Below are positions 4,729-12,905 of a stretch of 13,809 nucleotides of DNA, piece after piece; within the stretch, counting starts at the first letter, position 1, and each line of letters starts with the position of its first letter. Location: assembly GCA_021797365.1 (NCBI GenBank), contig JAJZZU010000030.1, positions 1 through 13,809 of the forward strand, read 5' to 3'. A program made the position numbers and the translations under genes. Source of the DNA: Pseudomonadota bacterium (lineage in GTDB: Bacteria; Pseudomonadota; Gammaproteobacteria; Acidiferrobacterales; Acidiferrobacteraceae). The notes below the pieces were generated by a model. The model was not told the DNA's origin. It made no database searches and saw only the letters and a list, made by a program, of their open reading frames with translations.

Positions 4729-7107
4729 CTATTCCGGTTTCGTCGGCGGCGCTATATCGCCCCCCTCCCCGCCGCCTGCTATGTCATTCCCGCCGCCGCC
4801 TGCACCGCCCACCTCCTTACCACCCCCCGAATCCGCAGTATCCGCAACGGCGGCACCACCAGCGTCCTTCGCCTTTTGCCCCGCGTTTTTGTTGACAAAT
4901 CCCCCCACCGCATCAACGTGCGACCTTGCGCGCTGCTCATCGCCGCCCTCACCTAACTGCACTCCTTGCCCCCCGACCCACCGGAAGACGTTCTCCGGGA
5001 TCCAGGTGACGAGCCCGAAGACCTTGTGGGTGGTGATCAGCATGATGATCGTCAGGACCACCGATGACGCGACCCAGGTGATCGGGTTGAGGGCCATGAC
5101 GGTAGACATCGGGCTCGATGATGTGACCGATGATCCTGTGATGGAGTACATCCCACCCATAAAGACCCCGAAGGACCCGCCGATGATCGGTCCCACAATG
5201 CCAATCAATATAAAGCTGGCGAAGAACCCGATGACCATCAGCGCGGGGCGAAACATGACATTCAGGAAAAGCATCACGCCCTGGTCGCCGCGCGGCCCGA
5301 AGATCCCCTCACCTTCGGGCAGTGCGATCCCCGCCGCCCACACGACCGCGCCCACCAGCGCCTCGATCAGGAAGATGAGCCAACCGAGTAACCCCATCGT
5401 CCAGATGATGAACGGCACGCTCGGCAAGTAGTACGCCCAGATCGCCCCGACCACGAAGATCCCGATCACGAGCGCCATGACGTAGCTCCCGATGGCCTTC
5501 GCCGCGCCGTTGAAGGCGCCCGCCCCGGCGCCTGTGGCCGCGCCAATAAGCGGGGTGTCAGCGTCGGCCGCCGCATTCTTGCCGGCGGACGCTACGCCTC
5601 TCAGAGTGACATACGCGCCAATCACGGTCGGGATCTCGGCCGTCACAATGAGGTCGCCCGCCATCTGCAGGGCCGCCAGGGGGTCGACGGACTTCCCTCC
5701 AGAGCCGTACGTGAGGCTCCATGGGGACATCTTTGTATACCAGGCCCCCTCGCTCGAGAAGACCTTGGTGAGCAGACTCGAGCCCGTCCCCAACCCGGCC
5801 GAGGAATTCGCCGCCTGGACGCCTGCCGCTGCGGCGGCATCGATCTTGGCGAAGGTCTTGCGATCCGATTTGGCACTCATGGCCTTATTAATGGCCTTCT
5901 GGTTATATCCGCTCCACTGTGGCGGCTGCCCGATCTGCGCCTGGATCCCGGCGTTCACATGCGCGATATCCCAGTAATACATGCCGAGCGTCCACCACCC
6001 GAGATGGGTCACATTACTATTGATGTTGTCCATCGCCTGCATCAGCTCCGGGTGCGCTTGGCTAATGGTTTGCTGTTCGGCGTTGGCCACCGCCGCATCA
6101 TAGGTTTGTCGGGCCCTCACGATGGTGGGGTCGGTGAGTGATGGACCGTTGGTGGCCGCTTTATTTGTCGCGGATGTCGACGATGAGCCGGCGGCTGCCT
6201 GGGACGAGTTGACTAGCGACTGAACGTACGGGGTCTCTGTGGCAATCATCTGTTCGACGGCGGAGAGTTGCGTCGTACACATGGGACTACTTTGGCTCGT
6301 ACACTTTATGGTGATCTTACCGAACTGGCCGGGAGCAATCCCATTTGCGTCGATCAGTCCCCACAGGTATCCGCCGGTTGTCTTGACCCCCGAGGTGTTG
6401 AAGGTGATCGTGTAATGGCCGGGACCATCTTGGGACGCTGTTGGTCCTAGTGAGGCTGACGAGGCATTAGGATTGAAGGCGCCTGTCGAGGCCAGTTGGT
6501 CCGGGCGCCAAGGGGAAACCGTGTAGATCGGGTTGATCTTCGCGTTTTCGTAATTGATGAAAAACTGTACGGCGAGTTCGCTCTGCAGGACCTCGTTGGC
6601 CAAGAGACGTCCTCCCCCGGGCGCTATGCTCGTGAGCTGGCCCCCGTTTTGGGCCATATATTGTGTGGCTTGCGATGCCAAGTAATTCGCGCCGCCAATG
6701 CTAAACCAGATCATGAGCAACACGATACCCTGAATCAGCGACAACCCGACCCCCGGGATCGGCGCCAAGAGAACCATCGCAAATGCGCTGCGGAGCGGGG
6801 TCCAGAGCGCGTGATACCGATTGCCGAACGCCTTGCCCTCGTGCGCGGTACTCGTCACGCCGATAGCCATCGTGATAAATACTGTGATCACGACGAACGC
6901 TAAAACGACGAGGTCGAAGTCTTTTAAGAGCGTGAAAAAGAGGCTCCCGTTGCCAACGCCGCCAATCGTTTGGTAGTAGAGGCTGTGCCAGTTGCCGTTC
7001 GGGATACCGAAAAGCTGGTTCAGGATGCCGACGGACTGGTCGGACGACGAGGGCGTCAGCAGAGACTGGGACTGAGCTAAGGATGGGAGCGTGGTGTTGA
7101 GCGGCAT
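4729..7107 (-). CDS. traY: DotA/TraY family type IV secretion membrane protein
   Basis: The protein has 792 residues, close to TraY of R64 (about 745) and shorter than Legionella DotA (about 1048). DotA/TraY are polytopic inner-membrane proteins of I-type (Dot/Icm-like) secretion systems. Visible features are an N-terminal region before a first membrane segment (about 65-85), the conserved WTPLRSAFA motif (102-110), a second segment (110-136), a long polar domain to about residue 535, a cluster of four or five membrane segments, the LPEGEGIFGPRGDQG motif, RPALMVIGFF, and FGLVTWIPENVFRWVGG near the end. The C-terminus is glycine-rich and disordered. The start has GAGGT eight bases upstream on the minus strand. 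It is last in the stb operon. No other mating-channel gene is in the window, so the rest must lie elsewhere. Confidence 0.88.
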   Translation of the reverse strand: MPLNTTLPSLAQSQSLLTPSSSDQSVGILNQLFGIPNGNWHSLYYQTIGGVGNGSLFFTLLKDFDLVVLAFVVITVFITMAIGVTSTAHEGKAFGNRYHALWTPLRSAFAMVLLAPIPGVGLSLIQGIVLLMIWFSIGGANYLASQATQYMAQNGGQLTSIAPGGGRLLANEVLQSELAVQFFINYENAKINPIYTVSPWRPDQLASTGAFNPNASSASLGPTASQDGPGHYTITFNTSGVKTTGGYLWGLIDANGIAPGQFGKITIKCTSQSSPMCTTQLSAVEQMIATETPYVQSLVNSSQAAAGSSSTSATNKAATNGPSLTDPTIVRARQTYDAAVANAEQQTISQAHPELMQAMDNINSNVTHLGWWTLGMYYWDIAHVNAGIQAQIGQPPQWSGYNQKAINKAMSAKSDRKTFAKIDAAAAAGVQAANSSAGLGTGSSLLTKVFSSEGAWYTKMSPWSLTYGSGGKSVDPLAALQMAGDLIVTAEIPTVIGAYVTLRGVASAGKNAAADADTPLIGAATGAGAGAFNGAAKAIGSYVMALVIGIFVVGAIWAYYLPSVPFIIWTMGLLGWLIFLIEALVGAVVWAAGIALPEGEGIFGPRGDQGVMLFLNVMFRPALMVIGFFASFILIGIVGPIIGGSFGVFMGGMYSITGSSVTSSSPMSTVMALNPITWVASSVVLTIIMLITTHKVFGLVTWIPENVFRWVGGQGVQLGEGGDEQRARSHVDAVGGFVNKNAGQKAKDAGGAAVADTADSGGGKEVGGAGGGGNDIAGGGEGGDIAPPTKPE

Positions 7108-7127
7108 GGTGTGGACCTCGAAAATAT

Positions 7128-7147
7128 GGGGCTCTATTAAGAGCCCC
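7128..7147 (-). terminator. Hairpin between stbC and traY (terminator or attenuator)
   Basis: GGGGCTC (7128-7134) and GAGCCCC (7141-7147) form a perfect 7-bp stem with a six-base loop. Read on the minus strand, the stem is followed by ATATTTTCG, a weak U tract. It lies 20 bases after the stbC stop and 20 bases before the traY start, so it could limit readthrough into traY and separate its expression from stbABC. Confidence 0.5.
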
Positions 7148-7167
7148 GGCGTGGTAATTCCGCGCGG

Positions 7168-7941
7168 CTACTTGTTGACGCCGCAGACTTGGCCGATTCC
7201 TCGGATAAAACCACAGTCTGGGTGGCCGTTCGTTTTGTAAATGAGCCTGTACCCGGACGGTAGAATATGGTTCGAGGCAACCTCGTACTCATGCAATAGC
7301 GCGGCCCCTGTAATAACGAAGAAGATGCAGGCGGCCAGGACGGATGTCCATGTCGCCGCGACCGTAAAGGTCTTTCGGCGCGCGGCCTCTGCGTTCGCCG
7401 CAGATGCGAGGTCTTTCCGCCATTCCCCCAGGATCGTGGCCCTCTGGGCCTGGGCAGCGGCATCGAGTGCACCTGACGCCTCCTCGATTTTTTGAACGCC
7501 AGCGGTCAGCGGTTTGTCGATGGCGGTGAGGATGCCGCGCATGAGTTTCTGCACGATGTCTTGTGCAGATTTTGCGGCTTCCGCTGACAAGACCTTTTTG
7601 AGTTCATCGCCAGCCGCCACGGTTTGGGTGAATATCTTTTCACTGAGCGCATCGCCCGCATGCTCGATCTTCCCGGCCGCTTCCATGGTTTCATTGGCAG
7701 CCTTTTGCGATCCGAGTAGGATTAACACGGCCGACCATAGAGGGTCGTCCACGCTGACCCCGTACTTGTTTGCGACCTTTAGTAAGGCCGTGGCAGTCGC
7801 GCCGTCGAGCGCGTCCGTCACTTGATCGATGGGCGCCGTAGTCTCCGTAGGAGGGGGCAAGGCCCCCGAAGGGGCCTCCTCGGCAGTGTCGTCGTGTGCC
7901 TCTGGCATCTGAGGCGTGTCATCATCGTAATCGCTGCTCAT
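7168..7941 (-). CDS. stbC: StbC-like membrane-anchored protein
   Basis: The protein has 257 residues. An acidic, proline-rich N-terminus (1-40) is followed by KVANKYGVSVDDPLW (55-69), a segment seen in plasmid proteins encoded next to ParA-like stability genes. A long amphipathic helical or coiled-coil region (75-190) leads to one membrane helix (192-216). A short C-terminal tail has Cys243 and Cys253. The topology suggests a membrane-tethered cytoplasmic coiled coil with a small outer domain. The ATG overlaps the stbB stop (ATGA at 7938-7941), so the two are translationally coupled. In R388 the third gene of stbABC lies in the same place and its function is not well defined. The StbC name rests on gene order and architecture rather than strong sequence identity. 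Confidence 0.65.
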   Translation of the reverse strand: MSSDYDDDTPQMPEAHDDTAEEAPSGALPPPTETTAPIDQVTDALDGATATALLKVANKYGVSVDDPLWSAVLILLGSQKAANETMEAAGKIEHAGDALSEKIFTQTVAAGDELKKVLSAEAAKSAQDIVQKLMRGILTAIDKPLTAGVQKIEEASGALDAAAQAQRATILGEWRKDLASAANAEAARRKTFTVAATWTSVLAACIFFVITGAALLHEYEVASNHILPSGYRLIYKTNGHPDCGFIRGIGQVCGVNK

Positions 7942-8696
7942 TGCCCTTCCCCTCCGTTTTTGAATACTGGCGCGATCGCCGCTTGGGCGGCGTTGTGCCA
8001 GCGGTAAATGCTGGACTGGTCCAAGATCATCCAGCCCTCTGGGCGCCTGTTTTTGTCAACCAGATCCGCGACGCGACCGGGGGTCGCTTCCAGCTTTTGC
8101 AATGCTGACCGGCTCCCGATTGCAGGCATGACGATCTCCCCGATGGCCGTGTGCTTCCGGTCTTCAGTGTGGAACCAGTCGAACGACTCGGGGGTGCCCT
8201 TATATCCAGGATAGATCAGAAAGCGATCCTGGGGGTGGATGACCGACAACAGTCCGGAGGCCAGTGATGCACGCAACCCGTCGCTGGCGGTCCGGTTCTT
8301 TTCCAGCCCGTAGGTCGCGACGAGGCGATACTCCAAACCGTCGGCCAGGTCGCGAATTGATGAGGCGAGCGCGTCCAGTGTCTCCCCGGCGCCTGCAGGC
8401 AAATTAACCACAACGACCTCCGGCATATTGACCTCCAGATATTCCCCGAAGGCGCCAAGGGCATTCTCAGCATCCCCCGCCCTATTGAGCGGGAGGACGC
8501 CGATCGTGACATCGGGCACGTTCGCATAGCGCGTCGCGATGTCCGGTTGCGTCATGTCGGCCTCCACGAGCGTGACCGGCTGCCCTGTCGACAACACATA
8601 TTCGGTCTCCACCATAGAGGTGTTCGATTTTGCGACCCCACCTTTATTGCCGTGGCTGAAGAGGATTGTGCGTTTCATTTTTAGTGCGTGTGTCAT
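7938..8696 (-). CDS. stbB: StbB-like ParA/MinD-type P-loop ATPase
   Basis: The protein has 252 residues. A deviant Walker A, HGNKGGVAKSN (15-25), has the signature lysine (Lys18) and P-loop lysine (Lys23) of the ParA/MinD group. VEADMTQPD (44-52) matches the A' motif. VVVVNLPAG (94-102) is at the Walker B place, but the expected aspartate is asparagine (Asn98). The C-terminal half (160-245) is divergent. In R388, StbB belongs to stbABC and affects plasmid stability, conjugation and positioning together with StbA. The gene begins three bases after the stbA stop, with GGGAG upstream; an internal ATG at codon 7 is an alternative start. Gene order stbA-stbB-stbC beside oriT and a MobF relaxase supports the name. 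A generic chromosome-type ParA is less likely given its size and missing partner. Confidence 0.75.
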   Translation of the reverse strand: MTHALKMKRTILFSHGNKGGVAKSNTSMVETEYVLSTGQPVTLVEADMTQPDIATRYANVPDVTIGVLPLNRAGDAENALGAFGEYLEVNMPEVVVVNLPAGAGETLDALASSIRDLADGLEYRLVATYGLEKNRTASDGLRASLASGLLSVIHPQDRFLIYPGYKGTPESFDWFHTEDRKHTAIGEIVMPAIGSRSALQKLEATPGRVADLVDKNRRPEGWMILDQSSIYRWHNAAQAAIAPVFKNGGEGQ

Positions 8697-8699
8697 CGT

Positions 8700-8987
8700 C
8701 TATCTCCCGCCGATTCTCGGCAATGAATTGATGTCGAATGGCTGGCTTTGGCCAACCTGCTGTTTATTAGCATTGGGGGTGACCACAGCCGGTTTGGGCT
8801 CCGGCAATGGAAGTTGGTCAGCCTCGTACCGTCCACAGTGTGCAAACGCCCACCGCAGCCTGTCTGGGTTCTGCACCCCAAGCGCCTCGCCAATGTCCGC
8901 CCATGTCAGCCCCGCCTTGCGGGCCTTAGATATGGCGTCCCGGTAGGGCGCGACCCGTGCGGTTAATCTCGTAGCCTTGATGCTCAT
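8700..8987 (-). CDS. stbA: StbA-like small DNA-binding protein
   Basis: The protein has 95 residues. Residues 12-50 (YRDAISKARKAGLTWADIGEALG and the following arginine-containing helix RLRWAF) look like a helix-turn-helix of the kind common in small plasmid proteins encoded beside oriT. The rest is a proline-rich linker and a tail. The start has a strong GGAGGTG five to eight bases upstream on the minus strand. In R388, StbA binds direct repeats upstream of its own operon, near oriT, and links plasmid stability with conjugation. Here two 11-bp direct repeats lie 32 and 79 bp upstream (9019-9029 and 9066-9076), a fitting place for its sites. The name is based on context and domain type. Confidence 0.65.
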   Translation of the reverse strand: MSIKATRLTARVAPYRDAISKARKAGLTWADIGEALGVQNPDRLRWAFAHCGRYEADQLPLPEPKPAVVTPNANKQQVGQSQPFDINSLPRIGGR

Positions 8988-9018
8988 CTACACCTCCATT
9001 TTTGTCGGTGTTCCATAC

Positions 9019-9076
9019 AAGTGACCCGCGCTGGAAATTCGCCGCTCGAATGCTGCCAATTCCCGAAGCGACCCGC
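9019..9076. repeat. Two 11-bp direct repeats upstream of stbA
   Basis: AAGTGACCCGC (9019-9029) and AAGCGACCCGC (9066-9076) match at 10 of 11 positions and are spaced 47 bp apart, between stbA and the oriT inverted repeats. R388 StbA binds short direct repeats in the equivalent place, so these are candidate autoregulatory sites. Two copies are few, and chance cannot be excluded. Confidence 0.35.
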
Positions 9077-9171
9077 ACAGGACCACGGAATCAGCCTACA
9101 GAATGTTGTGATTACGTGAAGCGAGGTGGTGAGAAGGCGGTCAACTGTCGGTAATTACTTCGGGTTTTGCT

Positions 9172-9366
9172 CTTGTTTTGACCGTGTATTGCCAGAAAAC
9201 AAGCCGAGGATTGACGCCCATCCGTTGGATGGGCTGCACACACCGTCGCACCACTTCGTGGCTGCCGGTGTCCGGCTTCGTCGGCGACGGTTTCCCGTCT
9301 ACAAACCCAATCCCAGACCTCCCGCAAACCTAAAAACGTACACATTTTTGCGGGAGGGTGTGGTGC
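9172..9366 (+). other. oriT: Candidate origin of transfer (oriT) with F-like nick site
   Basis: The divergent stbA-trwC gap has a series of inverted repeats: CTTGTTTT/AAAACAAG (9172-9179, 9196-9203), GCCCATCC/GGATGGGC with a three-base loop (9216-9234), CCGTCGC/GCGACGG (9243-9249, 9284-9290) enclosing GCCGG/CCGGC (9264-9276), and CCTCCCGCAAA/TTTGCGGGAGG (9318-9328, 9347-9357). The last runs into GGGTGT/GGTGC (nick predicted between 9361 and 9362). The F nick region is TTTGCGTGGGGTGT/GGTGC, so the match is near-complete apart from one inserted base, and F also has an inverted repeat on the 5' side of nic. MobF relaxases recognise such a hairpin plus single-stranded nick DNA. The predicted cut strand is the plus strand. 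Confidence 0.75.
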
Positions 9367-9432
9367 GCGCTTCGCGTGAATTTCCATTCCAGGACACTTA
9401 GTGGGAGTCCTTATATATATGGAGTGCACGCA

Positions 9433-12400
9433 ATGATGACCTTGAAGAGCCTTTCCGGCGGACCCGGCGCCGCCCGTAACGTCGTTTCGTACTGTCAGCA
9501 CGAACTGGGCGACAGCCGCCGTGGCGACGGGTATTACTCGAAGGGTGCGACCCCCAGCATGTGGGGCGGTACCCTTGCTGCGGAACTGGGTCTCGCCGGG
9601 CCCGTCGACGGAAAGGTCCTGCAGGGGCTCCTAGAAGGCCGGTTGCCGGACGGCCGGACCTTCGGTACTGATGGCGTCGAGAAAGATGGCCATCGCAGGA
9701 TGGGCGTCGACATGACGTTTTCGGCCCCTAAGAGCGTGTCCGAGTTTGCCCTTTGCAAAGCCAGTCCGGAGATGCGTGAGCGCATCTTGGCTGCCCACGA
9801 CCGTGCGGTGGCCAAGGCCATGGCGTTGGCCGAACGGGAGTTCGTGTGTGCTCGGTACGGAAGTGGCGGCGCCGAGTCCGTCAAAACGGGGGCCATGTTG
9901 TGGTCTGCCTTTCGGCATGAGGACGCGCGGCCGGTCAATGGCAAAGTCGCCCCGCAGATCCACAGTCATGCGGTCACCTTAAATATGACGAAGGGGAGGG
10001 ACGGCGAGATCCGGGCGCTGAATCTCCAATTCGGGAACGACGGCATCAAGCTGGCAGGCGCAACCTATAGAGCCGAACTGGGCGCTGAACTGCGCGCTCT
10101 CGGTTTTGGTCTCCGTAAGACTGGGGAGGGGTATGAACTAGAGGGCGTGTCAGATGCACAGATCGAGGCCGGGAGCCCGAGGCGACAGCAGATCGACTCG
10201 GACCTCGAAAGCAAAGGCCTGAGTCGTGAGAACTCGACCGGCGCCCAACGGACCGCCAGCAACCTCGCCACGCGCGAATCCAAACGCCAGATGTCTCAGG
10301 ACGAACAGCGATGGGCGTGGAGAGAACTGGGTCGTGAGATCGGGCTTGATATGTTCGACCCGACCCCGCCGCAAGAGCCCTTACCAGAACCGGGAGCGTC
10401 CGAGGCCCTAGCGTTCGCCACCGATCACTTGTCCGAGCGCGAATCTGTGATCAGCAGTCAGTCCGTGCGGCTCCAGGCCTTACTACACGGAATGCACCAG
10501 GGTTTGACCCTCGACCAGATCGACAAGGAGATCGAGTCAGCGCGCGGGGTCGGCAATCTCATCGATGCTGGCGACCAAAAGATCGTGACCCGCCAAACCC
10601 TGGCCTGCGAGGCCTCTAACCTCGCCGCCGTATCCGCCGGACGCGGCGCCCTGACCCCGCTGACCGATGAGGCCGGGGCTGAGGCCCGCATCGCCGCGCG
10701 CGAGGCAATCGAGAGAACCGCCCGCCCCGATTTTGTCTTTTCCCGGAGCCAGCGAGAGGCCGTTATTAAGGTCCTCACAACCTCCGATAAGTTCATTGTG
10801 ATTAGGGGTGCGGCGGGCGCGGGCAAGAGTACGGCCCTCGCCGCCCTGGCCGACGAGGCCAAAAGTCAAGGCTTCCGAGTGGTCGGAACCGGGCCGAGTC
10901 AGACGGCTGTCGACGGCACGAAAGACGTAAACCCGGATGACGCGCGCACCCTCGCCAGCTTTTGCATGCGCGAAGAGAAAGACGACACGCCACGCCTCAT
11001 CTTGATGGATGAAGCGGGCATGGTTTCCGCACGCGATATGCAAGCGTTCCTCGAAAAGGTGCGACCGCAAGACAAGGTTGTGTTCGTCGGCGACGACCTG
11101 CAGCTTGCCGCCGTCGAAGCTGGATCGCCAATGGCGCAGTTCATGAAAGAGAAGGTCGTCGAGGTCGTTGAGATCGACGAAATCGTGCGTCAGAAAGACG
11201 CCGGTCTCTTAGCCGTCGCCACAGCCTTCGCGGACGGTCGCAACGAAGAAGCCGTGCAGCTCGCCGCCCCTTACATGGCCGCTGTTACCGTAACGGACGC
11301 CGATTACGAGTCAGCCGAAGCCTCCAAATCCGACGCTAAGCCGGTAAACGGTCCTCTGCCCGACGCCACGCGCAGCATGCTCAACCTCGTCAAGACCATC
11401 CGCAAAAAACACAAGGACATCCCCGCGCCATCGGCACACGATTTTAAAACCGTTCGTGAATGGCTTGACACACACTCTAAGGTGGAACTCGGTTTCGAGG
11501 CTAAGGTACTCGCGCCGCAGGCCGTCCGTATGCAGGCCATCGCCAGGGAGACGGCTCAAGCGTACATCGAATTGTCGCAAACTGAGCGCGACAAGACGTT
11601 GGTGTTGGCGGCCACGAATGAAATGCGGAGGGCCATCAACGAGAAGGTCAAGGCTGGTCTGCAAGAGCAGATACCGGAAGGCGCCGATGTTCCATCCGTG
11701 ACAGTCACGGCACTCGATAAATCGCAATGCACCCGCGCGCAACTGCGCGAGGCCATCCATTACAAAGAGGGGATGATCCTGCGCGTGCCAGAGGGGCGTG
11801 GGAGGGCCCGCAAGATTGTCGATTGGACAATCACGGCCACTGACCCAACCCGTAACACGGTCACGGCGCGCAACCGCGAGGGCGAGGAGAAGACCTTCAA
11901 GCCGCGCGATCTGAATCCGAAAGAGTGCGGCATTTATACGCCTCGCAAACTCGATCTTGCGATCGGCGATCGAGTCGTCTTCACGGAAAACAATCGTGGA
12001 AGCGGTTTCCAGAACAATGAAACTGGAACGGTGACTGTTGCGGGAGACGGTAAGGTCGAGGTCCGAAAGGACGACGGCAATGTCGTTACACTCGATGCCG
12101 ACAAAACCCACACGCTCGACCACGGCTGGGCCGTCACGGTCCACAGATCCCAGGGGCGCACAGTCGATCGCGCCATGGTCGCCGGAATGTCGTCCAAGCG
12201 CGCGACCGCAAACCTCGCGTATGTGGCCTGCTCACGGGAACGGTGGTTCCTGCAAATCTTTACCGACAATATTAAGGCATTGCAACAATCCTGGGCAAAG
12301 GTCGCCGAACGGGAAACGGCTAAGGACGCCACTGAGAAAGCGGCGAAGGCCCGTGAGACTGCGCCCCTCGAAACCGCGCGGGAGTCCGTAAGGGCGGAGG

Positions 12401-12522
12401 TGCAAGCGCGGATAGAGAAGGCCGTGCAAGAACAGGAGGCGATCGAGCGGGAGCCGGAGACCAAGCCTGAACCCCCGGTCCGCGAGAGGGAACGGGAATT
12501 GGGTGATAGTTACGGCTGGTGA
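9433..12522 (+). CDS. trwC: MobF relaxase-helicase (TrwC/TraI family)
   Basis: The protein has 1029 residues (R388 TrwC has 966). It would nick oriT, bind the transferred 5' end and unwind DNA. Relaxase domain (1-300): catalytic-type tyrosines Tyr20 and Tyr34/35 in VVSYCQ and DGYYSKG, the DMTFSAPKSVS motif (93-103), and the metal-binding histidines His162, His177 and His179 (FRHED, IHSHAVTLN). Helicase domain (SF1, RecD-like): FSRSQREAV (436-444), Walker A GAAGAGKST (459-467), Walker B LMDEAGM (524-530), VGDDLQLAAVEAG (552-564), HGWAVTVHRSQGRT (897-910) and YVACSRER (930-937). A charged insert lies near 615-685, and the C-terminus is Glu/Lys-rich. The start at 9433 has GGAG at 9421-9424; an upstream in-frame GTG at 9358 lies within the nick region and is rejected. 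Confidence 0.95.
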   Translation: MMTLKSLSGGPGAARNVVSYCQHELGDSRRGDGYYSKGATPSMWGGTLAAELGLAGPVDGKVLQGLLEGRLPDGRTFGTDGVEKDGHRRMGVDMTFSAPKSVSEFALCKASPEMRERILAAHDRAVAKAMALAEREFVCARYGSGGAESVKTGAMLWSAFRHEDARPVNGKVAPQIHSHAVTLNMTKGRDGEIRALNLQFGNDGIKLAGATYRAELGAELRALGFGLRKTGEGYELEGVSDAQIEAGSPRRQQIDSDLESKGLSRENSTGAQRTASNLATRESKRQMSQDEQRWAWRELGREIGLDMFDPTPPQEPLPEPGASEALAFATDHLSERESVISSQSVRLQALLHGMHQGLTLDQIDKEIESARGVGNLIDAGDQKIVTRQTLACEASNLAAVSAGRGALTPLTDEAGAEARIAAREAIERTARPDFVFSRSQREAVIKVLTTSDKFIVIRGAAGAGKSTALAALADEAKSQGFRVVGTGPSQTAVDGTKDVNPDDARTLASFCMREEKDDTPRLILMDEAGMVSARDMQAFLEKVRPQDKVVFVGDDLQLAAVEAGSPMAQFMKEKVVEVVEIDEIVRQKDAGLLAVATAFADGRNEEAVQLAAPYMAAVTVTDADYESAEASKSDAKPVNGPLPDATRSMLNLVKTIRKKHKDIPAPSAHDFKTVREWLDTHSKVELGFEAKVLAPQAVRMQAIARETAQAYIELSQTERDKTLVLAATNEMRRAINEKVKAGLQEQIPEGADVPSVTVTALDKSQCTRAQLREAIHYKEGMILRVPEGRGRARKIVDWTITATDPTRNTVTARNREGEEKTFKPRDLNPKECGIYTPRKLDLAIGDRVVFTENNRGSGFQNNETGTVTVAGDGKVEVRKDDGNVVTLDADKTHTLDHGWAVTVHRSQGRTVDRAMVAGMSSKRATANLAYVACSRERWFLQIFTDNIKALQQSWAKVAERETAKDATEKAAKARETAPLETARESVRAEVQARIEKAVQEQEAIEREPETKPEPPVRERERELGDSYGW

Positions 12523-12581
12523 TGAATTTCCAGTCGGGGTCATTAGTGACAATACACAAACGCAAGCAGCCGGAGGTAGTC

Positions 12582-12905
12582 ATGTCTAAGAATGTCGATT
12601 TCGATCACTGGGAGCAGTTGCCCAGTTTTGTAGGCCCTCGCATCTCGCCAGGACTACGGATCCGTCGCCTCGTCGACGCGCAAAACCTGCGCGACGAGCA
12701 GGCACGGCGCGACGAGATCGCGCGGTGGGTTATCGCATGGCGCGCGGCATGTGATGCCGCTGGTGGCAACCCGCAACCCCGGGCGGGGGCTGTCGTTCGG
12801 AAGGCCCGCACGGACGCATATGTAGATCAGATGATCGCGAAGTATGGGGCGGAGCGATGCATAGGTCTGGGGATACGACGGGAGGACCAAAAATGGCTTT
12901 CTTAA
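12582..12905 (+). CDS. Hypothetical protein (107 aa) downstream of trwC
   Basis: I do not recognise this protein. It is rich in Arg and Asp, with a probable long helix over residues 25-55 (RRLVDAQNLRDEQARRDE then IARWVIAWRAACDAAG) and a second helical part at 65-90. No membrane segment is seen. The ATG at 12582 is chosen because GGAGG at 12572-12576 precedes it by five bases; an earlier GTG/ATG at 12519-12524 overlaps the trwC stop without a clear ribosome binding site. The gene lies 59 bp after trwC and overlaps the next gene by 13 bp, in an operon leading to the coupling-protein gene, so it may be a small accessory factor of transfer. Confidence 0.7.
   Translation: MSKNVDFDHWEQLPSFVGPRISPGLRIRRLVDAQNLRDEQARRDEIARWVIAWRAACDAAGGNPQPRAGAVVRKARTDAYVDQMIAKYGAERCIGLGIRREDQKWLS

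Noticed and set aside
4781..5977. Long plus-strand frames opposite traY
   Set aside because: They are antisense shadows of the DotA/TraY gene, with no ribosome binding site and biased composition.
7851..7885. Strong G/C hairpin (AGGCCCC/GGGGCCT) early in stbC
   Set aside because: It lies in codons for a Pro/Ala/Glu-rich stretch and is explained by high-GC codon use; no evidence of a regulatory role.
9181..9200. GTATTGCC resembling the R388-type nick sequence GTATTGTCT
   Set aside because: Only six bases match in a row and the sequence after the cut position differs, whereas the F-like site at 9347-9366 matches far better and has an adjacent perfect inverted repeat.
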